From Pseudomonas guangdongensis (GTDB lineage Bacteria; Pseudomonadota; Gammaproteobacteria; Pseudomonadales; Pseudomonadaceae), in contig NZ_LT629780.1 of assembly GCF_900105885.1 (NCBI RefSeq), forward strand, positions 1,178,001-1,242,000: 64,000 nucleotides of DNA. The letters run 5' to 3'. The notes beneath the pieces were generated by a model that had not been told where the DNA came from, ran no database searches, and was given only the letters and a program-made list of their open reading frames with translations. The stretch's first letter is position 1. Each line of letters starts with the position of its first letter. Of this stretch, positions 50,737 to 60,490 are shown piece after piece. The translations under genes and the position numbers were made by a program.

Positions 50737-52236
50737 TTAGCCGCCGTCGTGCTCGCCCAGACGGTACTGTAGCGCCTCGGCCAGATGGGCGCGGGCGATG
50801 GCCGGCGCGCCCTGCAGGTCGGCGAGGGTGCGCGCCACCTTGAGCACCCGGTGCAGGGCGCGCAGCGACAGGCGCAGGCGCTCGCCGGCGCTTTCCAGCC
50901 ACTGCCGGTCGGCCTCGGCGAGGTGGCAGTGGCGCTGCAGGCCCGGCAGGTCGAGATGGGCGTTGGCGCAGCCCTGACGCTGCTGCTGCAGCGCATGTGC
51001 CGCACTCACCTGGCGGGCCAGCGCGGCGCTGTCCGGGCCCTCGGCGGTGGCCTGCAGGCGCGGCGTCTCGCGGCGCACATGCAGGTGCAGGTCGATGCGG
51101 TCGAGCAACGGCCCGGACAGCCGCGCCCGGTAGCGCTGCACCTGCTCCGGGGTGCAGCGGCAGCGCCGCTCGGCGTCGCCCAGGTAGCCGCAGGGGCAGG
51201 GGTTCATCGCCGCCACCAGCTGGAAGCGCGCCGGAAAGCGCAGGGTGCCCTGGGCGCGGGCGATCACCACCTCGCCGCTCTCCAGCGGCTGGCGCAGGGC
51301 GTCGAGCACCGCGCGGGAGAACTCCGGCAGCTCGTCGAGGAACAGCACGCCGTGGTGCGCCAGGCTGATCTCGCCGGGACGCGGGCGGCTGCCGCCGCCG
51401 ACCAGCGCCGGCCCGGAGGCGTTGTGATGGGGCTGGCGGAACGGCCGCCCCGGCCAGCCGCCGAGCGCGGCGCTGCCGGCCAGCGAATGGATGGCGGCGA
51501 CTTCCAGCGCCTCGTCCTCGGCGAGCGCCGGCAGCAGGCCGGGCAGGCGGCTGGCCAGCAGGGTCTTGCCGGTGCCTGGCGCTCCGCTGAGCAGCAGGTT
51601 GTGGCGGCCGGCGGCTGCCACCAGCAGGGCGCGCTTGGCGGCCAGCTGGCCCTGCACCTCGGCGATGTCGCCCGGCGCCGCCGCCGGCTGCGGCAGCCCG
51701 GCGGCGATCCAGGGCTGGAGCGGCGTGTGGCCGGCCAGGTGGGCGACCACGGCGAGCAGGTGGTCGGCGGCGTAGACGGTCAGCCCGCGGGCCAGACAGG
51801 CCTCCTCGGCGTTGTCGCGCGGCACCAGCAGGGCGCGTCCGGCGGCGCGCGCGGCCAGCGCCGCCGGCAGCACGCCGCGCAGCGGGCGCAGGGCGCCGGA
51901 CAGCGCCAGCTCGCCGAGGCACTCGACGCCGTCCAGGCTGGCGGCGGGCAGCTGGCCGCTGGCGGCGAGGATGCCCAGGGCGATGGCCAGGTCGAAGCGC
52001 CCGCCTTCCTTGGGCAGGTCGGCGGGCGCCAGGTTGAGGGTGATGCGCCGGTTGGGGAACTCGAAGCCGCAGCTCTGGATCGCGCTGCGCACGCGGTCCT
52101 TGCTCTCGCGCACGGCGGTTTCCGGCAGGCCCACCAGGGTCAGCGAGGGCAGGCCGTTGGCCAGGTGCGCCTCGACGCTGACGGCGGGGGCGTCGAGGCC
52201 GAGCTGGGCGCGGCTGTGGACGATGGCGAGGGACAT
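50737..52236 (-). CDS. comM: ComM/YifB family Mg-chelatase-like ATPase
   Basis: A 499-residue AAA+ protein. The N-terminal Lon-protease-like fold (about 1-170) has HLANGLPSLTLVGLPETAV. Walker A is LLSGAPGTGKTLLASRLPG, and the finger region HHNASGPALVGGGSRPRPGEIS and Walker B LFLDELPEF are present. A small zinc-like cluster PCPCGYLGDAERRCRC and the arginine finger region follow. ComM is a helicase that promotes branch migration during natural transformation. AAGGAG precedes the ATG at 52236. Downstream of ubiK on the same strand (37 bases). Confidence 0.94.
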   Translation of the reverse strand: MSLAIVHSRAQLGLDAPAVSVEAHLANGLPSLTLVGLPETAVRESKDRVRSAIQSCGFEFPNRRITLNLAPADLPKEGGRFDLAIALGILAASGQLPAASLDGVECLGELALSGALRPLRGVLPAALAARAAGRALLVPRDNAEEACLARGLTVYAADHLLAVVAHLAGHTPLQPWIAAGLPQPAAAPGDIAEVQGQLAAKRALLVAAAGRHNLLLSGAPGTGKTLLASRLPGLLPALAEDEALEVAAIHSLAGSAALGGWPGRPFRQPHHNASGPALVGGGSRPRPGEISLAHHGVLFLDELPEFSRAVLDALRQPLESGEVVIARAQGTLRFPARFQLVAAMNPCPCGYLGDAERRCRCTPEQVQRYRARLSGPLLDRIDLHLHVRRETPRLQATAEGPDSAALARQVSAAHALQQQRQGCANAHLDLPGLQRHCHLAEADRQWLESAGERLRLSLRALHRVLKVARTLADLQGAPAIARAHLAEALQYRLGEHDGG

Positions 52237-52273
52237 GATCGCTCCTTGATCGGCTGTCCCGCGGAACCCGGCC

Positions 52274-52537
52274 TTAGTGCGGCTGCGGCGGCTCCAGGCG
52301 GGCTTCCAGTTCGGCGACGCGCGCTTCGAGGGCTTCGAGGCGCGCGCGGGTGCGCGCCAGCACCGCCATCTGTGCGTCGAATTCGTCACGGCCGACCAGA
52401 TCGAGCTTGCCGAAGGCGCCCGACAGCAGGGCCTTGAACTGGGCTTCCAGCTCGGCGCGCGGCAGCGGCGAATCGGCACTGAACAGGCGGCTGGCCTGAC
52501 TGGCGAGAAGGTCGAGGACGGCTTTGGGCGGCAGCAT
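52274..52537 (-). CDS. ubiK: Ubiquinone biosynthesis accessory factor UbiK (BMFP family)
   Basis: An 87-residue membrane-fusogenic coiled-coil protein. The amphipathic N-terminal part (LPPKAVLDLLASQASRLFS) is followed by a trimeric coiled coil (LEALEARVAELEARLEPPQ). In other proteobacteria UbiK helps the ubiquinone-making enzyme complex bind lipid. It is upstream of comM and divergent from glnK, the standard Pseudomonas arrangement. Confidence 0.9.
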   Translation of the reverse strand: MLPPKAVLDLLASQASRLFSADSPLPRAELEAQFKALLSGAFGKLDLVGRDEFDAQMAVLARTRARLEALEARVAELEARLEPPQPH

Positions 52538-52572
52538 GGGCGGTTTCCGGCAGATGAACGCCGGCAGTCTAG

Positions 52573-53283
<711 letters not shown>

Positions 53284-53324
53284 GCGCGCTACTCCACCGA
53301 ACCCCCACGCCCCAGGAGTACACC

Positions 53325-53444
53325 ATGATTTTGCGCCAATCGACCGGGCAGGACGTCCCGGTGCCTCTCGCCAGTCCCCCTCGGCATGCCGCCAGCGGCG
53401 GGCGTTGCGCCTGCGCCGGCCGGCGACAGCTGCCCGGACGCTGA
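53325..53444 (+). pseudogene. Possible remnant of the start of a lost amtB copy
   Basis: A 39-codon frame starts with ATG at 53325 and has an AGGAG ribosome site 7 bases before it. The first residues (MILRQ) resemble the MTLRK start of signal-peptide-bearing AmtB proteins that follow glnK in other Pseudomonas. A second frame behind it reads LGMPPAAGVAPAPAGDS, loosely like the end of such a signal peptide. The rest is unrelated. It may equally be a chance frame. It lies in the glnK-amtB gap. Confidence 0.3.
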
Positions 53445-53575
53445 TCCGCGCGCCGCAGGCCCAGACGGCCAGCGCGCGGCGACCTCAACTCGATTTTTGA
53501 CATGGCCGGGTTCCCGTCGTCCGGGAGCCTGCGCCGCCTTGCGCCCCGGCGCTTTCGGCTAGAGGCAGAAAAGAC

Positions 53576-54829
53576 ATGGAAAACACCGACCTGATACCCC
53601 TGCAATACGCCCTCGACACCTTCTACTTCGTCATCTGCGGCGCCCTGGTCATGTGGATGGCCGCGGGCTTCGCGATGCTCGAAGCCGGCCTGGTGCGGGC
53701 CAAGAACACCACCGAGATCCTCACCAAGAACGTCACCCTGTATGCCGTGGCCTGCGTGATGTACATGCTGGTCGGCTACCACATCATGTACTCCAGCCCG
53801 GAGGGCGGCTTCCTGCCCAGCCTGGGCTTCCTGATCGGCGACGAGCACGCCGTCGAGGTGGTCGCCGCCGGCGGCGCGGATGCGCCCTACTACTCGGCGC
53901 GCGCCGACTTCTTCTTCCAGGTGGTGTTCGTCGCCACCGCCATGTCGATCGTCTCCGGCGCGGTGGCCGAGCGCATGAAGCTGTGGGCCTTCCTCGCCTT
54001 CGCGGTGGTGATGACCGGCTTCATCTACCCGGTGCAGGGCTTCTGGAAATGGGGCTCGGGCTTCCTCAACGAGGCCGGCTTCCTCGACTTCGCCGGCTCC
54101 GGCGTGGTCCACCTGTGCGGCGCCTCGGCGGCCCTGGCCGGTGTCCTGCTGCTCGGCGCGCGGCGCGGCAAGTACGGCGCCAACGGCCAGATCAACGCCA
54201 TCCCCGGCGCCAACCTGCCGCTGGCGTCGCTGGGCACCTTCATCCTCTGGCTGGGCTGGTTCGGCTTCAACGGCGGCTCGCAGCTGAAGATGAGCACCAT
54301 CGAGGACGCCAACGCGGTGGCCAGCGCCTTCCTCAACACCAACATGGCGGCGGCCGGCGGCCTGCTCGCCGCGCTGGTCTGCGCCCGCCTGCTGTTCGGC
54401 AAGGCCGACCTGACCATGGCCCTCAACGGCGCCCTGGCCGGTCTGGTGGCGATCACCGCCGAGCCGGTGGCGCCCTCGATCCTCGCCGCGACCCTGATCG
54501 GCGCGGTCGGCGGGGTGCTGGCGGTGGCCGGCGTGGTGACCCTCGACAAGCTGAAGATCGACGACCCGGTCGGCGCCATCTCGGTCCACGGCCTGGCCGG
54601 GATCTGGGGTCTGCTGGCGGTGCCGCTGAGCAACGGCGACGCCACCTTCGCCGCCCAGCTGCTCGGCATCGTGTGCATCTTCGCCTGGGTGTTCGGCGCC
54701 AGCCTGGTGGTCTGGGGCATCCTCAAGGTGGTGATCGGCCTGCGCGTCGATGCCGAGGAGGAATACACCGGCGTGGACATCGCCGAGTGCGGCATGGAGG
54801 CCTACCCGGAGTTCACCCGCAAGGCCTGA
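53576..54829 (+). CDS. amtB: Ammonium transporter AmtB
   Basis: A 417-residue ammonium channel with eleven helices. The twin-His pore residues are in GSGVVHLCGASAALAG and GAISVHGLAGIWG. The N-terminal block GFAMLEAGLVRAKNTTEILTKN is diagnostic. The C-terminal tail (EEEYTGVDIAECGMEAYPEF) contacts GlnK. Unlike the AmtB most often encoded after glnK in Pseudomonas, there is no N-terminal signal peptide. It starts MENTDLIPLQYALDTFYF directly at the first helix. GlnK gates it by binding, so the two genes form one regulatory unit. Followed by a strong terminator. Confidence 0.96.
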   Translation: MENTDLIPLQYALDTFYFVICGALVMWMAAGFAMLEAGLVRAKNTTEILTKNVTLYAVACVMYMLVGYHIMYSSPEGGFLPSLGFLIGDEHAVEVVAAGGADAPYYSARADFFFQVVFVATAMSIVSGAVAERMKLWAFLAFAVVMTGFIYPVQGFWKWGSGFLNEAGFLDFAGSGVVHLCGASAALAGVLLLGARRGKYGANGQINAIPGANLPLASLGTFILWLGWFGFNGGSQLKMSTIEDANAVASAFLNTNMAAAGGLLAALVCARLLFGKADLTMALNGALAGLVAITAEPVAPSILAATLIGAVGGVLAVAGVVTLDKLKIDDPVGAISVHGLAGIWGLLAVPLSNGDATFAAQLLGIVCIFAWVFGASLVVWGILKVVIGLRVDAEEEYTGVDIAECGMEAYPEFTRKA

Positions 54830-54866
54830 TCCGGCCGGCCCGTGCTGCGGCGCGGGGCAATACGCG

Positions 54867-54896
54867 AAGGGCGCCTGCGGGTGCCCTTTGTTTTTT
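54867..54896 (+). terminator. Rho-independent terminator after amtB
   Basis: The stem AAGGGCGCC (54867-54875) and GGTGCCCTT (54880-54888) has one G-U pair, a TGCG loop and the tail TGTTTTTT. Confidence 0.93.
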
Positions 54897-55066
54897 CCGG
54901 CGCCACGCTAGAATGCGCGCCACATGTGTTTCTGGCCGCCTGGCGGCACCGCTGCGGCGGTTTTCCGGCGCCTGGACACAGCAACGCTTTTCTCCCGGTC
55001 GACCGCGCGCAGTTGCCGTCGCTGGGCTATAACCAACCTGCTTTGCCAGCACCACGGGGGTTCATC

Positions 55067-55381
55067 ATGAGCGAAGAAGAACTGGAACAGGACGACCTGG
55101 ACAGCGTCGAGGGCGACGAGGAAGAGGGATTCGGCGCCGCGCCGGACGATGACGGCGACAGCGACGACGAGGCTCCCGCCCCGGTCGCGAAGAAGACCAA
55201 GAAAGCCGTCGATCCGGAGGAGCTGCCCTCCATCGAAGCCAAGCAGAAGGAGCGCGATGCGCTGGCCAGAGCCATGGAAGAGTTCCTGGCGCGCGGCGGC
55301 AAGGTGCAGGAGATCGACTCCAACGTGGTCGCCGACCCGCCGAAGAAGCCGGAAGGCAAGTACGGCAGCCGCCCCATCTGA
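55067..55381 (+). CDS. sutA: RNA-polymerase-binding regulator SutA
   Basis: A 104-residue, highly acidic protein that I recognise as SutA of Pseudomonas. SutA binds RNA polymerase and raises ribosomal and other transcription during slow growth. The N-terminal half is disordered and Asp/Glu-rich. The conserved C-terminal half contains LPSIEAKQKERDALARAMEE, FLARGGKVQEID and VVADPPKKPEGKYGSRPI. The gene lies between amtB and the HAD hydrolase, as in P. aeruginosa, and has its own terminator. Confidence 0.88.
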   Translation: MSEEELEQDDLDSVEGDEEEGFGAAPDDDGDSDDEAPAPVAKKTKKAVDPEELPSIEAKQKERDALARAMEEFLARGGKVQEIDSNVVADPPKKPEGKYGSRPI

Positions 55382-55398
55382 GGCGCGGAGCGATGCGA

Positions 55399-55432
55399 GG
55401 CGGGCCCGGCGGATGCCGGGCCCGCCTTTTTT
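55399..55432 (+). terminator. Rho-independent terminator after sutA
   Basis: A 12-bp perfect stem, GGCGGGCCCGGC (55399-55410) and GCCGGGCCCGCC (55415-55426), with a GGAT loop is followed by TTTTTT. Confidence 0.95.
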
Positions 55433-55451
55433 GTGCCCGCGCGCCGCGCGT

Positions 55452-56159
55452 TCAGGGCTGCCCGGCGTGCCAGCGCGCGAGCAGCGCCGGCAGCTCGGCG
55501 AGGCTGGCGATCTGCGCCTGCGGGGCGCCGGCGCCCGGCCAGGGCGCGCCCTGCGGGTTGAACCACACGGCGCGCAGGCCGGCCGCCTGGGCGCCGGCGA
55601 TGTCGTCGCGAGGATGGTCGCCGATGTGCACCGCCGCCGTGGCCGGGACCCCGGCCGCGGCGAGGGCGGCATGGAAGATGCGCGGGTCGGGCTTGCCGAT
55701 GCCCAGCGCCTCGGCGTTGAAGGCGAACTGGAAGTAGTCGGCGATGCCGATGCGCGCCACGTCGGCGTTGCCGTTGGTCAGCACGCCGAGGCGGAACTGC
55801 CGGCTCAGCTGCGCCAGGGTCGGGCGCGCCTCGGGGAACAGGGTGACGCGCTGGCGGGCGGCGAGGAAGTGCTCGAAGGCCGCCGCCGCCAGCCGCGCCG
55901 CCTCGGCGGCGGGATAGCCAGCCTGCTCCAGGCTGTGGCGCAGCGCGCGGCGGCGCAGTTCGCTGATCCGCCCCTGGAGGATCGGCTCGCGTTCCAGCAG
56001 CCACTGGCGGTTGTGCTGCAGGCGCTCGGCCGCCGCGGCGCCGAGACGCGGCGCGTGGCGCGCCAGCCAGTTGAGCAGTTCGGCCTCGGCGGCGTACAGC
56101 ACCGGGGCGACGTCCCACAGGGTGTCGTCGAGGTCGAAGGTGATCAGGCGCACGGGCAT
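55452..56159 (-). CDS. HAD-IA family hydrolase, YigB-like
   Basis: A 235-residue haloacid-dehalogenase-type phosphatase. Motif I is TFDLDDTLWD, motif II TNGNA, motif III has Lys in GKPDPRIFHAAL, and motif IV is HIGDHPRDDIAGAQAAG. In E. coli YigB dephosphorylates FMN-type riboflavin intermediates, and the locus next to xerC is conserved. Here it is separated from a degraded xerC by 37 bases on the same strand. Flavin phosphatase activity is inferred from position and family. Confidence 0.9.
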   Translation of the reverse strand: MPVRLITFDLDDTLWDVAPVLYAAEAELLNWLARHAPRLGAAAAERLQHNRQWLLEREPILQGRISELRRRALRHSLEQAGYPAAEAARLAAAAFEHFLAARQRVTLFPEARPTLAQLSRQFRLGVLTNGNADVARIGIADYFQFAFNAEALGIGKPDPRIFHAALAAAGVPATAAVHIGDHPRDDIAGAQAAGLRAVWFNPQGAPWPGAGAPQAQIASLAELPALLARWHAGQP

Positions 56160-56196
56160 GGCGGTCTCCGGGATGGTGATGGGGGCGGGACGAGGC

Positions 56197-56769
56197 TCAG
56201 TCCTCGAACTCGCCGTCGGGCGCGGCAGCGGCGCGGCGCGCGCGCGGATGGGCCTGGCGGTAGACCTGGGCGAGGTGCTGGAAGTCCGCCGCGCGGGCGC
56301 TCCACTCGGGCGCCGCGCGGCCGGGCTCCGGCGGTTCGCCCAGCGGCGCCTGCGGGCTGCCCTGGAGGCGCGCGATGCCGGCGCGGCGCACCCGCTGTTG
56401 CACGGCGCGGCCGGTCAGGCGCTGGCCGTTGCGGGCGACGAACAGCGCCGGGCTCGCCGCGGCGCAGGTGGCCCGCTGCTGCAGCCAGGCCTGCAGCGCC
56501 TGACGCGCCGCGCGGGCGAGCGGCAGGTCGCGGCACAGGCCGCCGTGTCCGGCGACGCGCAGCCGGCCGGCGTCGAGGTCGAGCTGCGCGCAGTCCAGCG
56601 CGCTCAGCTCGATCAGGCGCAGCCCGGAGCAGTAGAAGAGTTCCAGCATGGCCAGATCGCGGCAGAGCAGGAAGGCGTCGTCCGCCGCCTGCTCGGCGCT
56701 GGGCGCGGCCGCGTCGGCGGCGGGCTGGTCGGCGGCAGGTGCGCGGCGGGCGTCCGGTTCGCGGTGCAT
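56197..56769 (-). pseudogene. xerC: Remnant of tyrosine recombinase XerC, catalytic region missing
   Basis: A 190-codon frame in the normal xerC place between the HAD gene and DUF484. Codons about 42-130 align with the middle of XerC (LAMLELFYCSGLRLIELSAL, RDLPLARAARQALQAWL, GQRLTGRAVQQRVRRAGI). The last part (DFQHLAQVYRQAHPRARR) matches the XerC C-terminus. The N-terminal core-binding domain of about 150 residues is absent. Between AGIARL and DFQHL, the HxLRH, GH and Tyr-nucleophile segments are replaced by a Pro/Glu-rich stretch. The catalytic hairpin Lys is also lost (GHGGLCRDLP). Only the first active-site Arg (SGLR) survives. It cannot act as a recombinase; the frame is still open. Confidence 0.8.
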
Positions 56770-56830
56770 GGGACCTCCTGGGCGGCGTGCGGCGGTTCTG
56801 CACCCCGGCCGCCCTGGCGGGCGGCGCGCC

Positions 56831-57520
56831 TCAGCGGGCCGGACGCAGCGGCGGCAGCAGCCGGGGCAGCAGGCGGGCGACGATTTCCGCGACATGGCCG
56901 AGAAATACCATGCCCAGCGAGCTCTTGTAATGGTGCGGGTCGGGGCTGCCGAGCGCCAGCACGCCGTGCAGGCCCTGGTGGTCGAGCACCGCCACCGCCG
57001 CCGAGCCGATGCGCTCGGCCGGGGCGGCGGGGAACAGGAAGGCCAGCTCCTCGGCGCGCAGCACGCCGCAGACGGTCTTCTGGCCGCCGAGCAGGGCGCC
57101 GATGGCCTGTTCGGCCTCGCGCGCACCGACCCAGCGGCCGACGACCGGCGGCTGCTCGTTGAACAGCAGCAGGCTGACGTAAGGCACCTTGAACTCGTGG
57201 CGCAGGCTGTCCTCGACGGCGGCGACCAGCTCTTCGAGGCTGTCGGCGTCGAGCAGGGCGACGATCAGCCGGCGGGTGCGCTCGAACAGCCGGTCGTTGT
57301 CGCGGGCCACGTCCATCAGCTGGGCGAGGTGGCTGCGCAGCTCCTGGTTGCGCTCGCGCAGCAGGCGCAGCTGGCGCTCGACCAGCGACACCGCATGGCC
57401 CGCCTCGTGGGGAATGCGCAGGGTTTCCAGCAGCGCGTCGCGGCCGACGAAGAACTGCGGGTGCGCCGCCAGCCAGGCGGCGACCTGTTCGGCGTCCAGC
57501 TCGGGCACCGGCTCGTGCAT
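56831..57520 (-). CDS. DUF484 family protein
   Basis: A 229-residue protein of the DUF484 family, encoded between dapF and xerC in gammaproteobacteria. The N-terminus has AAWLAAHPQFFVGRDALLETL, followed by a coiled-coil region (VERQLRLLRERNQELRSHLAQ) and a GAF-like domain (about 90-215). The ATG at 57520 lies just before the dapF stop codon on the minus strand; an upstream GTG overlapping the dapF TGA is an alternative. Function unknown. Confidence 0.9.
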   Translation of the reverse strand: MHEPVPELDAEQVAAWLAAHPQFFVGRDALLETLRIPHEAGHAVSLVERQLRLLRERNQELRSHLAQLMDVARDNDRLFERTRRLIVALLDADSLEELVAAVEDSLRHEFKVPYVSLLLFNEQPPVVGRWVGAREAEQAIGALLGGQKTVCGVLRAEELAFLFPAAPAERIGSAAVAVLDHQGLHGVLALGSPDPHHYKSSLGMVFLGHVAEIVARLLPRLLPPLRPAR

Positions 57521-57522
57521 GC

Positions 57523-58353
57523 TCACAGGCGCACCTGGCCTTCGAACACCCGCACCGCCGGGCCGGTCATGATCACCGGCTGGCCGGGGCCGGCCCACTC
57601 GATGCTCAGGGTGCCGCCGGGCAGTTCGATCTGTACCGGCGAGGCCAGCCAGCCCTGGCGGATGCCGGCCACCGCGGCGGCGCAGGCACCGGTGCCGCAG
57701 GCCCGGGTCTCGCCGCAGCCGCGCTCCCAGACGCGCAGGCGCGCGCGGTGGGCGTCGAGCACCTGGAGGAAGCCGATGTTGGCCTTCTGCGGGAAGCGCG
57801 GGTGGACTTCCAGCTGCGCGCCGAGCGTGTGCACCGGCGCCGCGTCGACGTCGGCGACGCGCAGCACGCCGTGGGGGTTGCCCATCGACACCGCGGCCAG
57901 TTCGACCAGCTGGCCGCCGACCTCGACCTCGTAGGCGACGGCGGCTTCCGGGGCGAGGAAGGGGATCTCGGCGGGCTCCAGGCGCGGCGCGCCCATGTCC
58001 ACGCCGATCTGCCCGTCGCTGCGCAGGTTCAGCTCGATGATGCCGCCGCGGGTCTCGACGCGGATGCGTTTCTTGGCGGTCAGGCGCTTGTCGGTGACGA
58101 AGCGGGCGAAGCAGCGCGCGCCGTTGCCGCACTGCTCCACCTCGGAGCCGTCGGCGTTGAAGATGCGGTAGCGGAAGTCCACGTCCGGCCGGCTCGGCGG
58201 CTCGACGATCAGCAGCTGGTCGAAGCCGACGCCGGTGTGGCGGTCGCCCCACTGGCGCACGTGCTTGGGCTGGATGTGGGCGTGCTGGGTGACCAGGTCG
58301 ATGACCATGAAGTCGTTGCCCAGCCCGTGCATCTTGGTGAAACGCAGCAGCAT
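57523..58353 (-). CDS. dapF: Diaminopimelate epimerase
   Basis: A 276-residue epimerase that interconverts LL- and meso-diaminopimelate for lysine and peptidoglycan. Two catalytic Cys are in [13 protein letters not shown] and [14 protein letters not shown]. The N-terminus [18 protein letters not shown] is the family start. It begins 13 bases after the lysA stop codon, forming lptM-lysA-dapF-DUF484 on one strand. Confidence 0.97.
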   Translation of the reverse strand: MLLRFTKMHGLGNDFMVIDLVTQHAHIQPKHVRQWGDRHTGVGFDQLLIVEPPSRPDVDFRYRIFNADGSEVEQCGNGARCFARFVTDKRLTAKKRIRVETRGGIIELNLRSDGQIGVDMGAPRLEPAEIPFLAPEAAVAYEVEVGGQLVELAAVSMGNPHGVLRVADVDAAPVHTLGAQLEVHPRFPQKANIGFLQVLDAHRARLRVWERGCGETRACGTGACAAAVAGIRQGWLASPVQIELPGGTLSIEWAGPGQPVIMTGPAVRVFEGQVRL

Positions 58354-58366
58354 GCCGGCCTCCGGA

Positions 58367-59614
58367 TCAGTTGGGCAGCAGGCTTTCGCCGGCGTACAGC
58401 TCTTCGACGGTTTCGCGGCGACGCACCAGGTGGGCCTGCTCGCCGTCCACCAGCACCTCGGCGGCGCGGCCGCGGGTGTTGTAGTTGGAACTCATGACGA
58501 AGCCGTAGGCGCCGGCCGAGCGCACCGCCAGCAGGTCGCCTTCGGCCAGCACCAGCTCGCGGTCCTTGCCGAGGAAGTCGCCGGTCTCGCAGATCGGCCC
58601 GACCAGGTCGTAGGGGCGCGCCTCGCCGGCGCGCGGCTGCACCGGGACGATGTCCATCCACGCTTGGTACAGCGCCGGGCGGATCAGGTCGTTCATCGCC
58701 GCGTCGATCACCGCGAAGTCCTTGTGCTCGGTGTGCTTGAGGTACTCGACGCGGGTCAGCAGCACGCCGGCGTTGGCGACGATCGAGCGGCCCGGCTCGA
58801 ACACCAGGGCCAGCTCGCGCCCGGCCAGGCGTTCGCGCACCGCGGCGATGTAGTCGCCGGCCAGCGGCGGCTGCTCGTCGCGGTAACGCACGCCGAGACC
58901 GCCGCCCAGATCCAGGTGCTTGATGGCGATGCCGCGCGCGGCGAGACGGTCGACCAGCGCCAGCAGGCGTTCCAGGGCGTCGAGGAAGGGTTCCAGTTGG
59001 GTCAGCTGCGAGCCGATGTGGCAGTCGACGCCAACCACTTCCAGGTTCGGCAGCTCGGCGGCGCGGGCGTACACGGCCTCGGCGATGTCGATGCTGATGC
59101 CGAACTTGTTCTCCTTGAGGCCGGTGGAGATGTACGGGTGGGTCTGCGCGTCGACGTCGGGGTTGACGCGCAGCGACACCGGCGCCTTGACGCCCAGCTC
59201 GGCGGCGACTTCCTGCAGGCGCTCCAGCTCGACGTCGGACTCGACGTTGAAGCAGTGCACGCCGACTTCCAGCGCGCGGCGCATGTCGTCGCGGCTCTTG
59301 CCGACGCCGGAGAAGACGATCTTGGCCGGCGTGCCGCCGGCGGCCAGCACGCGCTCCAGCTCGCCGCGCGAAACGATGTCGAAGCCGGCGCCGAGGCGCG
59401 CCAGCACGTTGAGCACGCCGAGGTTGGAGTTGGCCTTGACCGCGAAGCACACCAGATGCTCCATGCCGGCCAGGGCGTCGGCGTAGGCGCGGTACTGCGC
59501 CTCGATGTGGGCGCGGGAATAGACGTAGGTGGGGGTGCCGAAGCGCTCGGCGAGGGCGGGCAGGGACACGCCTTCCGCGAACAGCTGGCCGTCGCGGTAG
59601 TCGAAAGGTTGCAT
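58367..59614 (-). CDS. lysA: Diaminopimelate decarboxylase
   Basis: A 415-residue PLP enzyme of the alanine-racemase fold that converts meso-diaminopimelate to lysine. The PLP Lys is in [25 protein letters not shown] binds the phosphate, and [11 protein letters not shown] carries the substrate-interacting Cys. The start at 59614 ([15 protein letters not shown]) is the Pseudomonas form. It lies 43 bases after lptM. Confidence 0.97.
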   Translation of the reverse strand: MQPFDYRDGQLFAEGVSLPALAERFGTPTYVYSRAHIEAQYRAYADALAGMEHLVCFAVKANSNLGVLNVLARLGAGFDIVSRGELERVLAAGGTPAKIVFSGVGKSRDDMRRALEVGVHCFNVESDVELERLQEVAAELGVKAPVSLRVNPDVDAQTHPYISTGLKENKFGISIDIAEAVYARAAELPNLEVVGVDCHIGSQLTQLEPFLDALERLLALVDRLAARGIAIKHLDLGGGLGVRYRDEQPPLAGDYIAAVRERLAGRELALVFEPGRSIVANAGVLLTRVEYLKHTEHKDFAVIDAAMNDLIRPALYQAWMDIVPVQPRAGEARPYDLVGPICETGDFLGKDRELVLAEGDLLAVRSAGAYGFVMSSNYNTRGRAAEVLVDGEQAHLVRRRETVEELYAGESLLPN

Positions 59615-59657
59615 GCAGGCCTCCTGGGGGCGTCCGCCCACAGGCGGACGCGCGGGA

Positions 59658-59792
59658 TCAGAGTTCGAAACGGTCTTTGCTATTGCCGGCTTTCTCGTCG
59701 CCTGGCAGGTACAGCGGACCTTTCTGGCCGCAACCGGTGAGCCCGGCGCTGAGCACGAACAGCGCGAGCAGGGGAAGCAACAGGCGCTTCAT
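59658..59792 (-). CDS. lptM: LPS translocon maturation lipoprotein LptM (YifL)
   Basis: A 44-residue lipoprotein. [20 protein letters not shown] precedes the lipobox (LTGC, Cys21), and [10 protein letters not shown] is the invariant LptM core. In E. coli LptM helps LptD fold and form its disulfides. It is the first gene of lptM-lysA-dapF and is divergent from cyaY. TATACT on the minus strand near 59830 may be the -10 box. Confidence 0.92.
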   Translation of the reverse strand: MKRLLLPLLALFVLSAGLTGCGQKGPLYLPGDEKAGNSKDRFEL

Positions 59793-59930
59793 GGCGGAAA
59801 TCCTTGTAAAAGCAACGATTGCGCCGGAGTATACCGACCCCCCGAGGGCTTGCCTATGCGCCGGGATGCACGGCGGGCGCGGCCTGCGCGGGGCCTTTGT
59901 GTGCAACCCGGTTCCCGCGGAGAACAGCCC

Positions 59931-60263
59931 ATGAGCCTCACCGAAGCCCGCTTCCACGACCTGGTGGATGCCCTGCAGGAGGCGCTCGAAGACGCCTTCG
60001 ACGCCAGCGATCTGGACCTTGACCTCGAGAACAGCGGCGGCGTGCTGACCGTGCGTTTCGACAACGGCAGCCAGCTGATCTTCAGTCGCCAGGAGCCGCT
60101 GCGCCAGCTGTGGCTGGCGGCGCGTTCCGGCGGTTTCCACTTCGACTACGACGAGAACGCCGGCGGCTGGGTGTGCGACGCCAACGGCGAGGCGCTGCCC
60201 GCCATGCTGGCGCGGCTGACCCGCGAGCAGGCCGGCTGCGAGGTCGATTTCGGTGCGCTCTGA
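59931..60263 (+). CDS. cyaY: Frataxin homologue CyaY
   Basis: A 110-residue frataxin that binds iron and regulates the cysteine desulfurase in iron-sulfur cluster assembly. The acidic first helix ([22 protein letters not shown] region) and [20 protein letters not shown] with GGFHFDYDE are family features. The start at 59931 follows a CGGAG ribosome site. It overlaps the next small gene by 11 bases. Confidence 0.95.
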   Translation: MSLTEARFHDLVDALQEALEDAFDASDLDLDLENSGGVLTVRFDNGSQLIFSRQEPLRQLWLAARSGGFHFDYDENAGGWVCDANGEALPAMLARLTREQAGCEVDFGAL

Positions 60264-60453
60264 GGGTGCTGGCGCGCCGCGCGACGCGGAAGGGCGCATC
60301 GCCTCGCCGTGCGTCGGCAGCTGCGGACTGGACGCGCGCGACGTCTGCCGCGGCTGCGGCCGGCTGCGCGAGGAAATCCGCCAGTGGCGCGGCGCCGACG
60401 ACGCGCTGCGCCTGGAAATCCGTGCCCTGGCCGAGGCGCGGCAGGCCGGCTGA
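60253..60453 (+). CDS. DUF1289 family small Cys-rich protein
   Basis: A 66-residue protein with the family pattern [20 protein letters not shown] (four Cys, possible metal or cluster site). It starts with GTG inside the end of cyaY, suggesting translational coupling. DUF1289 proteins are common and uncharacterised. Confidence 0.78.
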   Translation: MRSEGAGAPRDAEGRIASPCVGSCGLDARDVCRGCGRLREEIRQWRGADDALRLEIRALAEARQAG

Positions 60454-60490
60454 GGCCTTGCCTATTCCCCTTGCTGTGCTATGGTCGGGC

